A stretch of DNA of 43,280 nt from Novosphingobium resinovorum (lineage in GTDB: Bacteria > Pseudomonadota > Alphaproteobacteria > Sphingomonadales > Sphingomonadaceae). A model generated the notes under the pieces. That model was given only the letters and a program-made list of their open reading frames with translations, was not told the DNA's origin and did not search any database. The stretch's first letter is position 1. The number at the start of each line of letters is the position of its first letter. The translations under genes were made by a program, and so were the position numbers. Shown here piece after piece: positions 28,336 through 36,852 of the stretch. The DNA lies in assembly GCF_027922145.1 (NCBI RefSeq), contig NZ_BSFC01000005.1:1-43280 (forward strand), given 5' to 3'.

Positions 28336-29396
28336 TGAGCGACGAAGCCGGGGGCGAAGACTCTCTGGCAGCCGTCTTCCGGCGGCTGATCGCCAATTAC
28401 GGGCCGATTTCGCTCCAGCAGTACATGGGCGAATCGAACGCCCGCTATTACTCGGGCAAGGATCCGCTGGGCGGCGCGGGCGATTTCGTCACCGCGCCCG
28501 AGATCAGCCAGATGTTCGGCGAACTGATCGGCCTGTGGCTGACCGACATCTGGATGCGCGCGGGTTCGCCGGAAACGGTGCACTACGTCGAACTTGGCCC
28601 CGGTCGCGGCACTCTGGCGCGCGATGCGCTGCGGGTCATGCGCAAGCAGGGACTGAGCCCTGAGGTTCATCTTGTCGAGGGCTCGGAAGCCCTGCGCGCC
28701 GAGCAGCGCAAGACAGTGCCCGATGCCCGGTGGCACGACGACATGGACAGCCTGCCCACCGACGCACCGCTGCTGCTGGTCGGCAACGAGTTCCTCGACA
28801 CCCTCCCGGTGCGCCAGATGGTGAAGACAGCGGCAGGCTGGCGCGAACGCATGGTTGGCCTCGAAGGCCACCGCTTCGTGCCGGTCGCCGGCGACCGCCC
28901 GATGGACGCCGCCGTCCCCCAGGTATGGCTCGAAGCGCCCGAGCAGACTCTGATCGAGACGTGCCCCGGCGCGGCCGCCGTGGTCGACGAGATCGCCCGC
29001 CGCCTTCAGGGGCAGGGCGGGGCGGCGCTGCTGATCGACTATGGCTACGCCGAAAAGCGCACCGGCTCGACCTTGCAGGCGATCCGCGCGCATAAGAAGG
29101 TCGATCCCTTCGCGCTTCCGGGCGAAGCGGACCTGACCTGCCTCGTCGATTTCGCCACGATGGCCGAAGTCGCCGTCGCGGGCGGAGCGCGCCATCTCGG
29201 CACGGTGACGCAAGGGGCGTTCCTGCGCGCGCTCGGCATCGAAACGCGCGCCGCGCAACTTTGCGCTGTTGCACCGCAACAATCTTCTGCCATAAACTCC
29301 GACAAGGATCGGCTGATCGACGAGGGGCAGATGGGGCAATTGTTCAAGGTCATGGGGCTGGCCGCACACGGCTGGCCCGGTGGCGCAGGCTTCTGA
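28335..29396 (+). CDS. MidA/NDUFAF7-family SAM-dependent methyltransferase
   Basis: A 353-residue class I methyltransferase of the DUF185/MidA family. The human relative NDUFAF7 dimethylates an arginine of a complex I subunit, so a complex I assembly role is possible here. Landmarks are ISLQQYMGESNARYY, DFVTAPEISQMFGELIGLWL, motif I VHYVELGPGRGTLARDAL, VGNEFLDTLPVRQ and LLIDYGYAE. The ATG at 28335 shares one base with the lgt stop (TGATG), and its own stop shares one base with the next start. These three genes should therefore be translated in a coupled way. Confidence 0.92.
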   Translation: MSDEAGGEDSLAAVFRRLIANYGPISLQQYMGESNARYYSGKDPLGGAGDFVTAPEISQMFGELIGLWLTDIWMRAGSPETVHYVELGPGRGTLARDALRVMRKQGLSPEVHLVEGSEALRAEQRKTVPDARWHDDMDSLPTDAPLLLVGNEFLDTLPVRQMVKTAAGWRERMVGLEGHRFVPVAGDRPMDAAVPQVWLEAPEQTLIETCPGAAAVVDEIARRLQGQGGAALLIDYGYAEKRTGSTLQAIRAHKKVDPFALPGEADLTCLVDFATMAEVAVAGGARHLGTVTQGAFLRALGIETRAAQLCAVAPQQSSAINSDKDRLIDEGQMGQLFKVMGLAAHGWPGGAGF

Positions 29397-29884
29397 TGGC
29401 CAGCGTTGCCAGGTCCATCGTCCCCGATCGGCTTGAGAAGCTGCTCGGGGCACTGGCGCTCGTCATGCTGGGGTTCGTCGTGGTCGCGGTGCTCAAGGGC
29501 ATGGCGGAGTGGGCGAACATCCCCGGCGTCATTTGGCTGCACTTGTTCACGATCGTCGTGGCGCTGGCGCTGACGCCGGTGCTGCTGTGGAAGCGGCGGG
29601 GCACGCCCGGCCACCGTGCGCTCGGCTATGCCTGGGCGGCGGCGATGTTCCTCACCGCCGTCGACAGCCTGTTGGTGACGACCAAGCCTGGCCATTTCAG
29701 CCTGATCCATATCCTCTCGGTCTTCACCATCGTCATGGTGCCGGTTCTGGTGCTCGCCGCCCGCAAGGGCAACGTGACGCGCCATCGCCGCACGGTGCGC
29801 GGGCTGATCATCGGCGCGCTGCTGATTGCGGGCTTCTTCACCTTCCCGTTCGACCGGCTGCTAGGGCACTGGCTGTTCAGCTGA
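29396..29884 (+). CDS. DUF2306-family membrane protein
   Basis: A 162-residue integral membrane protein with four helices (about 12-33, 42-60, 75-92, 100-118) and a fifth near 133-150. The segments HRALGYAWAAAMFLTAVDS and GHFSLIHILSVFTIV, plus ARKGNVTRHRRTVRGL, fit the DUF2306 family, whose function is not known. Some members have conserved histidines suggestive of heme or metal binding; the His residues in GHFSLIH and TRHRR are at the corresponding places. The ATG overlaps the MidA-family gene's TGA by one base. Last gene of the lgt operon. Confidence 0.82.
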   Translation: MASVARSIVPDRLEKLLGALALVMLGFVVVAVLKGMAEWANIPGVIWLHLFTIVVALALTPVLLWKRRGTPGHRALGYAWAAAMFLTAVDSLLVTTKPGHFSLIHILSVFTIVMVPVLVLAARKGNVTRHRRTVRGLIIGALLIAGFFTFPFDRLLGHWLFS

Positions 29885-29914
29885 GCGAGTGCGCTTCCCC
29901 CCAGGGGTCGTCTT

Positions 29915-29938
29915 GCTTCACTGCGCTCGCAATGACGA
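29915..29938. repeat. Short dispersed repeat, copy 2
   Basis: A word including CACTGCGCTCGCAATGACG, shared with 13809-13829 and 38108-38132. It lies in the 205-bp gap between the DUF2306 gene and the M16 peptidase. Confidence 0.6.
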
Positions 29939-30089
29939 GGGGAGAGGGCAAGCCGTTCGTCGATGGGGCAATGTCGCTTGTCGATTGCAAACCGGCCGCT
30001 TGCGGATAGTCTGGCACGCTCAAGCGGTTGCGCCACGGGCTTGCCTGCCGGGGCGCATCAACAGGGACACATCCGGGAGCACCATCGCC

Positions 30090-31514
30090 ATGAGATTCGG
30101 CACCGTTCGTCGCGCCGTTCTGCTAGCCGCCGCCTCGCTGGCGCCGCTTTCCGCCTCGCCCGTGCTGGCGGCTCCCAAGGTCGCCGCAGCCCCGGCGCCC
30201 GCAAAGACACAAGTGCCGGTCGAGTACCACAAGCTCGCCAACGGCCTGAAAGTGGTGATCTCACCAGACCATTCGGTGCCCACTGCCACCGTCGGCGTCT
30301 ATTACGGTATCGGTTTTCGCATCGAGCCCAAGGACCGCACCGGCTTCGCGCACCTGTTCGAGCACATGATGTTCCAGGGCTCGAAGAACCTCGGCAAGGC
30401 GGAATTCATCGGCCTCGTCAACGCCAACGGCGGCGTACTCAACGGCTCGACCCGGTTCGACTTCACGAACTATTACGAGGCGATCCCCAGCAACACGACC
30501 GAGACCTTCCTGTGGGCCGAGGCGGACCGCATGAAGGGCCTCGACATCACGCAGGACAACCTCACCAACCAGCAGGGCGTGGTGAAGAACGAGGTCAAGG
30601 TCAACGTCATCAACCAGCCCTATGGCGGCTTCCCGTGGTTGGACCTGCCGCAGCTGGCCAACACCAACTGGTACAACGCGCATAATTTCTACGGCGATCT
30701 CAAGGAGATCGACGCAGCGACGCTGACCGACGTGCAGCAGTTCTTCAAGGATTACTACGCGCCCAACAACGCCGTGCTGGTCGTCGCGGGCGACGTCGAT
30801 CCGAAGCAGGTCATGGCCTGGACCGAGAAGTATTTCGGGCCGATCCCGGCCTCGGGCGCGCTCAAGTTCCCCGACATCTCCGAGCCGCGCCAGACGGCGG
30901 AGAAGCGCTCCGAAAAGACCGACCCGCTCGCGCCGCAACCGGCGCTGGCATGGGCCTATCACGTCCCGCCCAAGAACACGCCCGAGTGGGCAGCGATGCG
31001 GCTGATCGACCTGATGCTGATCCAGGGCGCGGACAGCCGGCTGACGCGGGTGCTGGTCAACCAGAAGGGCTATTCGGGCAACGTCTCGGGCGGGATCAAC
31101 TGGCCGCTCGGCAGCGCCTACGACTACAATGGCCCGATGCTGTGGTCGGCATTCCTGATCCACGGGCCGGAAGTGACCGACGACGCCATCCTCGCCGACA
31201 TCGACGCGGTGGTGAAGGACCTGCAGGACACCCTCGTCACTCCGGCCGAGCTTGCCCGTGCCAAGACCAAGGCGCGATCCGAAATCTACGATACCGTGGG
31301 CGATGGCTACCGCTTCGGGCTGGTCAACCTGCTCGCCAGCTTCGCGCTGTTCGACGACGATCCGGGGCGGATCAACCGGATGGAGGCGGAGATCGAGAAG
31401 GTCACGCCCGAACTGATCCGCAAGACCGCGCGTGAATACCTGCGTTCGACCAACCGTACCGTGATCAGCCTGAAGCCCGGCGCCGTCGCCGCGGCTCCGG
31501 CGGCCGCGAAGTGA
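30090..31514 (+). CDS. M16-family zinc metallopeptidase, exported, active-site subunit
   Basis: A 474-residue pitrilysin/processing-peptidase family protein. A signal peptide (1-28, ending VLAA) predicts a periplasmic location. The inverse zinc motif HxxEH is present as HLFEH at 88-92, with the downstream Glu in VVKNEVKV. The two M16 lobes are at about 45-240 and 250-460, with the second ending in LRSTNRTVISLKPG. It is followed 11 bp later by a second M16 gene without the zinc motif. The pair likely forms a heterodimer in which this is the catalytic half. Substrate unknown. The ATG at 30090 is chosen because it begins the signal peptide and GGGAG lies upstream. Confidence 0.93.
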   Translation: MRFGTVRRAVLLAAASLAPLSASPVLAAPKVAAAPAPAKTQVPVEYHKLANGLKVVISPDHSVPTATVGVYYGIGFRIEPKDRTGFAHLFEHMMFQGSKNLGKAEFIGLVNANGGVLNGSTRFDFTNYYEAIPSNTTETFLWAEADRMKGLDITQDNLTNQQGVVKNEVKVNVINQPYGGFPWLDLPQLANTNWYNAHNFYGDLKEIDAATLTDVQQFFKDYYAPNNAVLVVAGDVDPKQVMAWTEKYFGPIPASGALKFPDISEPRQTAEKRSEKTDPLAPQPALAWAYHVPPKNTPEWAAMRLIDLMLIQGADSRLTRVLVNQKGYSGNVSGGINWPLGSAYDYNGPMLWSAFLIHGPEVTDDAILADIDAVVKDLQDTLVTPAELARAKTKARSEIYDTVGDGYRFGLVNLLASFALFDDDPGRINRMEAEIEKVTPELIRKTAREYLRSTNRTVISLKPGAVAAAPAAAK

Positions 31515-31525
31515 GGGAGGGCATC

Positions 31526-32911
31526 ATGATCCGGAATCTTCTCCTCTGCACCGCCGCGCTGGCGCTGACCGCCGCTCCTGCTTTGGCAAAGGAAGCGCCG
31601 CCCGCCCCGGCCGCGCCCAAACCCTTCGCTCTGCCGCCGCTGACCGAGTTCACGCTCGCCAACGGCATGAAGGTGACGATGGCCCAGCACGGCAACGTGC
31701 CCAAGGTCACGATCGTCGCCAGCGTACGCACCGGCAACATCGACGACGGCCAGAACGTCTGGCTCGCCGACCTCACCGGCGCCCTGATGCAGAAGGGCGC
31801 AGGGGGCCGCGACGCCTCGCAGCTGGCCGAAGCGGCTGCCGGGATGGGCGGTTCGCTGGCGCTGTCCACCGGGCTCGATTCCAGTTCGGCGATGATCGAC
31901 GTGCTGGGCGAATCGACTCCCGAAGCCGTCGCCCTCGTCGCCGACCTGCTCCAGCGCCCCGACTTCAAGGCCGAGGAGCTGGAGAAGGTCCGCGCTGACA
32001 TGCTGCGCAACCTGATGGTCGCGAAGTCCACCCCCGGCTCGATCGCGTCCGAGGCCTTTTCGGCGGCGCTGTACCCTGAGCATCCCTATGGCCGCACCTT
32101 CCCGACGCCGCAGCAGCTGTCGGGCTACACGCTGGAGCAGATCAAGGCGTTCCATGCCGCCAACTTCGGCGCCGCGCGAACGCACCTCTACATCGTCGGC
32201 CGCTTCGATCCGGCGACGGTGCGCGCGGCGGTCGAGAAGGCGTTCGGTGGCTGGGCGGCGGGCGCTGCGCCCACTGCATTGCCCGTGCCCGCCGAGCCCG
32301 CGCCCAGGGTCGTGCTGATCGACCGCCCCGGCGCGCCGCAGTCGACCGTGTGGATCGGCAAGCGGGTTGCCAAGCCCGGATACGACATGGATTTCCGCGC
32401 CACCAACACGCTGCTGGGCGGTTATTTCTCCTCGCGCATCACCCGCAACATCCGCGAGGACAAGGGTTACACCTATTCGCCAAGCGCCTCGCTCTCGCAG
32501 CGGGTGCAGGGCGCGTTCTGGGTGGAGGATGCGGACATCACCGCCGAATCGACCGGGCCTGCGATCACCGAGATCTACAAGGAGATCCGGCGCATGCAGG
32601 ACACCCTGCCGACGCCGGGCGAAGTGCAGGGCATCCGCAACTACATGAACGGGACGTTCGTGCTGGGCCTGTCCTCGCGCGATGGGCTGGCGGGATCGCT
32701 GGCGAACCTCGACGTGCAGGGGCTGGGGGTGGACTACCTCAACGGCTACGTCGGCCGGGCGAGCGCGCTCACGGCGGCGGATTTCCAGACCGCCGCGAAG
32801 CGGGAGCTGCCGGTGGACAAGCTGAGCGTTGTGATTGTCGGACCGCTGGAGAGCGTGCGTACACAGCTTGAGAAAGTGCCGGAGATCGCGGCGAACCTGC
32901 CGAAGAAGTAA
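31526..32911 (+). CDS. M16-family peptidase, non-catalytic subunit
   Basis: A 461-residue exported protein with a signal peptide (MIRNLLLCTAALALTAAPALA). The M16 fold is recognisable (FTLANGMKVTMAQ, YPEHPYGRTFPTPQQLSGYT, LLGGYFSSRITRNIREDKGYTYS). At the HxxEH position it reads DLTGALMQKGAG, so the zinc site is lost. That matches the substrate-holding subunit of two-subunit M16 proteases. RxxxGYTYS, the conserved Arg/Tyr pair of the second lobe used for substrate binding, is intact. GGGAGG at 31515-31520 supports the ATG at 31526. Ends at a large inverted repeat shared with the convergent dsbD. Confidence 0.92.
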   Translation: MIRNLLLCTAALALTAAPALAKEAPPAPAAPKPFALPPLTEFTLANGMKVTMAQHGNVPKVTIVASVRTGNIDDGQNVWLADLTGALMQKGAGGRDASQLAEAAAGMGGSLALSTGLDSSSAMIDVLGESTPEAVALVADLLQRPDFKAEELEKVRADMLRNLMVAKSTPGSIASEAFSAALYPEHPYGRTFPTPQQLSGYTLEQIKAFHAANFGAARTHLYIVGRFDPATVRAAVEKAFGGWAAGAAPTALPVPAEPAPRVVLIDRPGAPQSTVWIGKRVAKPGYDMDFRATNTLLGGYFSSRITRNIREDKGYTYSPSASLSQRVQGAFWVEDADITAESTGPAITEIYKEIRRMQDTLPTPGEVQGIRNYMNGTFVLGLSSRDGLAGSLANLDVQGLGVDYLNGYVGRASALTAADFQTAAKRELPVDKLSVVIVGPLESVRTQLEKVPEIAANLPKK

Positions 32912-32925
32912 GCGTGATGGCACAC

Positions 32926-33046
32926 CGTCGTCCCGGACTTGATCCGGGACCGGTGGCTATCTTTAGGTGGGCGCTGCCGCGCCGGGCGCCCTGAAGCTAT
33001 GTGGGCTGTTCACTGCCAGCGGTCCCGGATCAAGTCCGGGACGACG
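32926..33046. repeat. Inverted repeat, family C
   Basis: Perfect 27-bp arms at 32926-32952 and 33020-33046, containing GTCCCGGACTTGATCCGGGA, which is itself nearly palindromic. The 67-bp centre includes another G/C hairpin (GGGCGC...GCGCCC). It fills the gap between two convergent genes and touches the dsbD stop codon. Confidence 0.9.
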
Positions 33047-35083
33047 TCATCTTGCCTTTTCCTCCAGCAGCGCGGGCGTAAGCACCTGAGGCAGTGTTTC
33101 GGCGTGCCCGTCGCGGCCATACCAGACGTAAAGGGGAACCCCCGCCGCGCCCTGTTCGGTGAGGTAGCGGGTGATCGCCGGATCGCGCCGGGTCCAGTCG
33201 CCGCGCAGCACCACGACCCCGGCCTTTTCGAAGGCGGCGCGGGTGTCCTCGCGCTCGATCGCGGCGGCTTCGTTGACCTTGCAGGTGAGGCACCAGTCGG
33301 CGGTCATCCACACGAAGACCGGCTTGCCGCTCGCGCGTGCCCTCGCCAGCGCCTCGGGCGAGAAGGGTCTGGCCTTGATGATCGAGGCTTCCTCTTGCGC
33401 CTGCGGGCGCGGCTCGGGCATCGTCAGCACGCCGACCGCCAGTACCGCCAGCGTCGCGAAAGCGGGCATGAGCGCGCGCTTTCCGCCTCGCTGCGCGCGT
33501 CCGACGAGGCCTAGCAGCGCCAGCACCAGCGCGGCCAGCGCGGCGACATAGGCGAGCGAGGCCGAGCCGCCGAGGCGCCAGATCAGCCACGCCAGCGCCA
33601 GCGCAGTCAAACCCATCGGCACGGCCATGACCCGCCGGAACGTCACCATCCATCGGCCCGGCCGGGGCAGGCGTGCGCGCAGGGCGGGCACGAAGGCGAC
33701 GGCGAGGAACGGCAGCGCGATGCCGAGACCGAGCGTCGCGAACAGCGCCATTGCGGGCACGACCGGCAGCAGCAGCGCCGCGCCCATGGCGCTCGCCATG
33801 AACGGGCCGGTGCAGGGCGTCGCGACGAACGCGGCGAGCAGGCCGGTCGCGAAGGCTCCCTGCGGAGAGCCTGCCGAGGCGAAGCCCGGAACGGAAAACT
33901 CGAACAGACCCAGCAGGTTGGCGGTGATCGCGACCGCCAGCGCGAAGAGCGCGACGACGACGACCGGCTCCTGCAACTGGAAGGCCCAGCCGACCTGCTC
34001 GCCGCCAGCCCGCAGCGCCAGCAGCGCTGCGCCGAGGCCGAGGCAGGCGAGGATCACGCCCGCCGCGTAAGCCAGTCCCTCGATCCGCGCATGGGCCTCG
34101 CTTTCGCCCGCGCGGGCGAGGCTGAGGGCTTTGAGCGAAAGGATCGGGAAGACGCAGGGCATCACGTTGAGCAGCAGTCCGCCCGCCAGAGCCGCCAGCA
34201 GCAACCAAGGCAGGGCGGGGAGCTTGGGCGCTTCGCTTCCGACCAGCATGGTGCCGCCGCTCGGCACCGGGCCGGGTTTTGCGGTGAGGGCGATGCCGTT
34301 GCCTGCGGCGTCGAGGCGCAGGACGGCGTCGAATCCTGCGGCATTCTGCGGGGCGAAGCGGGCGCGGGGGATCGTTACCAGCAGCATGTCGCCCTTGCGT
34401 GCGAAAGCTTGCGGAGCAGCATAGTCGATCAGTTTGTCCTGGCCGACGAAGAGGTGTGGGGCCTGCAGCGGCACCGACGCCGGGAGCGGGATGGCAAGGC
34501 GCAACGTCTTGTCATTCAACGAAAAAGTGGCCGGAGCATCGAGCGGCGCGGGCAGGCGCTGGGTCCATGTGTCGAAGCGCGGATCATGCGGCGCACCGGG
34601 CACGATCTCGGCCGCGAGTTCGGCGCGTTCGGGGACGCAGATCTGCTCGGTGCAGGCCAGCCACTGAGCCTTCACGCGCACCGGAATCCGCCCTTTTTCG
34701 GCAGGAACGGTGACCGGCACCAGCACCGCGTACTCGCTTTCGTAGACGTGGTTCATCAGGCCCTGAACCACCAGCGTCTGCGGCACCGGATAGCGCGGCT
34801 GCCCCGTTTTCACGCCCTCAGGCAGGTCCCACGACAACTGCATCCCAAGACCCGCATCGCCCGGATTGAGCCAGTATCCATGCCATCCCGCTTCGGGCGT
34901 CATGCGAATGGCGAGGGTGGTCTTGCCGTCCTTCACCGGCCCCGCGAGCAATTCCGCCGCGATATGCGTGGGGGCTTGCGAGGACGCTGCATGAGCGGGC
35001 ACACAAAGGGACACAACGGCACTCAACAGCACCATGAGATGACACAGAACTGTCACAGGCAGTCGGTAGCGGCGCTTTTGCAT
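33047..35083 (-). CDS. dsbD: Thiol:disulfide interchange protein, DsbD/ScsB type
   Basis: A 678-residue inner-membrane electron conduit that moves reducing power from cytoplasmic thioredoxin to periplasmic proteins. In order: a signal peptide (1-33, VPAHA); an N-terminal periplasmic domain with a Cys pair (LACTEQICVPE at about 140), as in ScsB-like proteins; a membrane core of eight helices with the redox cysteines in NVMPCVFPILSLK and VATPCTGPF; and a C-terminal thioredoxin-like domain with DWCLTCK. All six key cysteines are visible. The ATG at 35083 has GGAG upstream. It diverges from the phosphatase gene over 98 bp and is monocistronic. Confidence 0.93.
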   Translation of the reverse strand: MQKRRYRLPVTVLCHLMVLLSAVVSLCVPAHAASSQAPTHIAAELLAGPVKDGKTTLAIRMTPEAGWHGYWLNPGDAGLGMQLSWDLPEGVKTGQPRYPVPQTLVVQGLMNHVYESEYAVLVPVTVPAEKGRIPVRVKAQWLACTEQICVPERAELAAEIVPGAPHDPRFDTWTQRLPAPLDAPATFSLNDKTLRLAIPLPASVPLQAPHLFVGQDKLIDYAAPQAFARKGDMLLVTIPRARFAPQNAAGFDAVLRLDAAGNGIALTAKPGPVPSGGTMLVGSEAPKLPALPWLLLAALAGGLLLNVMPCVFPILSLKALSLARAGESEAHARIEGLAYAAGVILACLGLGAALLALRAGGEQVGWAFQLQEPVVVVALFALAVAITANLLGLFEFSVPGFASAGSPQGAFATGLLAAFVATPCTGPFMASAMGAALLLPVVPAMALFATLGLGIALPFLAVAFVPALRARLPRPGRWMVTFRRVMAVPMGLTALALAWLIWRLGGSASLAYVAALAALVLALLGLVGRAQRGGKRALMPAFATLAVLAVGVLTMPEPRPQAQEEASIIKARPFSPEALARARASGKPVFVWMTADWCLTCKVNEAAAIEREDTRAAFEKAGVVVLRGDWTRRDPAITRYLTEQGAAGVPLYVWYGRDGHAETLPQVLTPALLEEKAR

Positions 35084-35181
35084 GGTGCTCCGTGAGGTTA
35101 GGCGAGTCTTGCGCCTGATCGACGATCGCGTCATCGCAGCATCTGCATCCAACGCTCGGACTTTTCAAGGAACCTCCCCCG

Positions 35182-36852
35182 ATGCGCCTCCCGCTCTCCT
35201 CGCTCGTTGTCGCTCTTGCGCTCGGCGCTTCCGCTCCCGTCTTCGCGCAGGAGGCCGCTCCGGCCCCGGCGGCGAAGGCTGCTCCCCAGGCACCCCCGAA
35301 GCTGATCGTCGCGATCTCGGTCGACCAGTATTCGTCGGACCTATTCCAGCAATATCGCGAGCGCTATTCCAAGGGTCTCAACAGACTGCTTAAGGGCGCG
35401 GTGTTCCCCTCGGGCTTCCAGTCGCACGCCGCGACCGAGACCTGCCCCGGCCACTCCACCCTGCTGACCGGCGTGCACCCCAATCGCACCGGCATCCTTG
35501 CCAACAGCTGGTACGTCCCGGGCATCGGCCGCGAGGACAAGGAGGTCTACTGTTCGGAGGACGAGACCAACCCCGCCAGCAATTCGCAGGATTCGGTCAT
35601 CAGCCCGATGCACCTCAAGGCCCCGACGCTGGGCGACCTGCTCAAGGCGAAGAACCCCGCCACCCTCAACGTCGCCGTCTCCGCCAAGGACCGTGCGGTG
35701 GTGATGATGAGCGGCCATACCTCTGACGCCGCCTACTGGATCAAGGGCAAGGGCTTCGTCACCTATGACGACCGCAAGCCCTCCGCCGCCGCCGTGGCCG
35801 AAAACGCCGCCATCGCCAAAGCCGTCGAGGCGGGCGACGGCGACCTTCCCGTACCGGGCTGGTGCGCGCCTTACGACCACGCGGTCAACCTCGGCAGCTT
35901 CTCGATCGGCACCTTCCGCTTCGCCAACAAGGCGGGCGACTACAAGTCCTACCTCAATGGCCCGCGCGTAGACGACGTGACCACCGACATGGCGATCCGC
36001 CTGCTCGATGAGATGCCGCTGGGCAAGGACGACGTGCCCGACGTGCTCTCGGTCAGCTATTCGGCCAACGACAAGGTCGGCCACGCCTTCGGCACCGAGG
36101 GCGTCGAGATGTGCATCCAGCAGAACGTTCTGGACGCGACCATCGGCCGCCTGCTCGCCGCGCTCGACGCGCGCGAGATCGACTATGCGGTGGTGCTCAG
36201 CGCCGACCATGGGGGCATCGACGCGCCCGAGCGCCTCAAGTTGCAGGGCGTGCCCGAGGCCAGCCGCCTCGACCCCTCGCTGACCGAGAAAGGCCTGTCG
36301 GCCTCGGTCTCCAAGGCGACCGGCATCATCCCCAAGGACGGGCCGCTGCTTTATGGCGCGGGCAGCTCGGGCGACGTCTGGCTGAATGCGGGCCTGACGG
36401 CGGCGCAGCGCAAGAAGGTCATCGCCACGCTCATGACGCAGCTCAAGGCCAATCCGCAGATCGCGGGCGCCTATACCGCCGACGAACTGGCGAAGGTGAA
36501 AGTCCCCGCCGGTCACCCGCAGGACTGGACCCTGATCGAGCGCGTCGCCGCCTCGTTCGTGCCGGGCCGCTCGGGCGACGTGCTGATGATGACGAAGCGC
36601 GCGGTCGTTCCCGGCGTGGCTCCGCGTCCCGGCAGCGCCTCCACGCACGGCAGCCCGTGGGACTACGACCGCCGCGTGCCGATGCTGTTCTGGCGCAAGG
36701 GCCTGACCTCGATGGAGCAGCCCCAGCCGGTCGAGACCGTGGACATCGCACCGACCCTCGCCGCGCTCGTGGGCCTGAGCGAACCGGCGGGCACATGGGA
36801 CGGAAGGTGCCTCGACATCTACGCCGGGGAGGCCGATAGCTGCTCGCGATGA
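35182..36852 (+). CDS. phoK: Alkaline phosphatase, PhoK/PafA-like
   Basis: A 556-residue exported phosphomonoesterase of the alkaline-phosphatase superfamily, close in layout to the Sphingomonas enzyme PhoK (SPAP) and to PafA. Signal peptide 1-22. A metal-binding Asp sits at 48 (AISVDQY) and the Thr nucleophile at 87 in ATETCPGHSTLLTG. A Lys-x-Arg pair contacting phosphate appears in SAKDRAVVM. Further metal ligands are in YSANDKVGHAFG, SADHGGID and STHGSPWDYD. Secreted alkaline phosphatases serve phosphate scavenging; no Pho box was identified upstream. Its last four bases overlap the ATG of the flavin monooxygenase (ATGA), an unexplained pairing. Confidence 0.92.
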   Translation: MRLPLSSLVVALALGASAPVFAQEAAPAPAAKAAPQAPPKLIVAISVDQYSSDLFQQYRERYSKGLNRLLKGAVFPSGFQSHAATETCPGHSTLLTGVHPNRTGILANSWYVPGIGREDKEVYCSEDETNPASNSQDSVISPMHLKAPTLGDLLKAKNPATLNVAVSAKDRAVVMMSGHTSDAAYWIKGKGFVTYDDRKPSAAAVAENAAIAKAVEAGDGDLPVPGWCAPYDHAVNLGSFSIGTFRFANKAGDYKSYLNGPRVDDVTTDMAIRLLDEMPLGKDDVPDVLSVSYSANDKVGHAFGTEGVEMCIQQNVLDATIGRLLAALDAREIDYAVVLSADHGGIDAPERLKLQGVPEASRLDPSLTEKGLSASVSKATGIIPKDGPLLYGAGSSGDVWLNAGLTAAQRKKVIATLMTQLKANPQIAGAYTADELAKVKVPAGHPQDWTLIERVAASFVPGRSGDVLMMTKRAVVPGVAPRPGSASTHGSPWDYDRRVPMLFWRKGLTSMEQPQPVETVDIAPTLAALVGLSEPAGTWDGRCLDIYAGEADSCSR

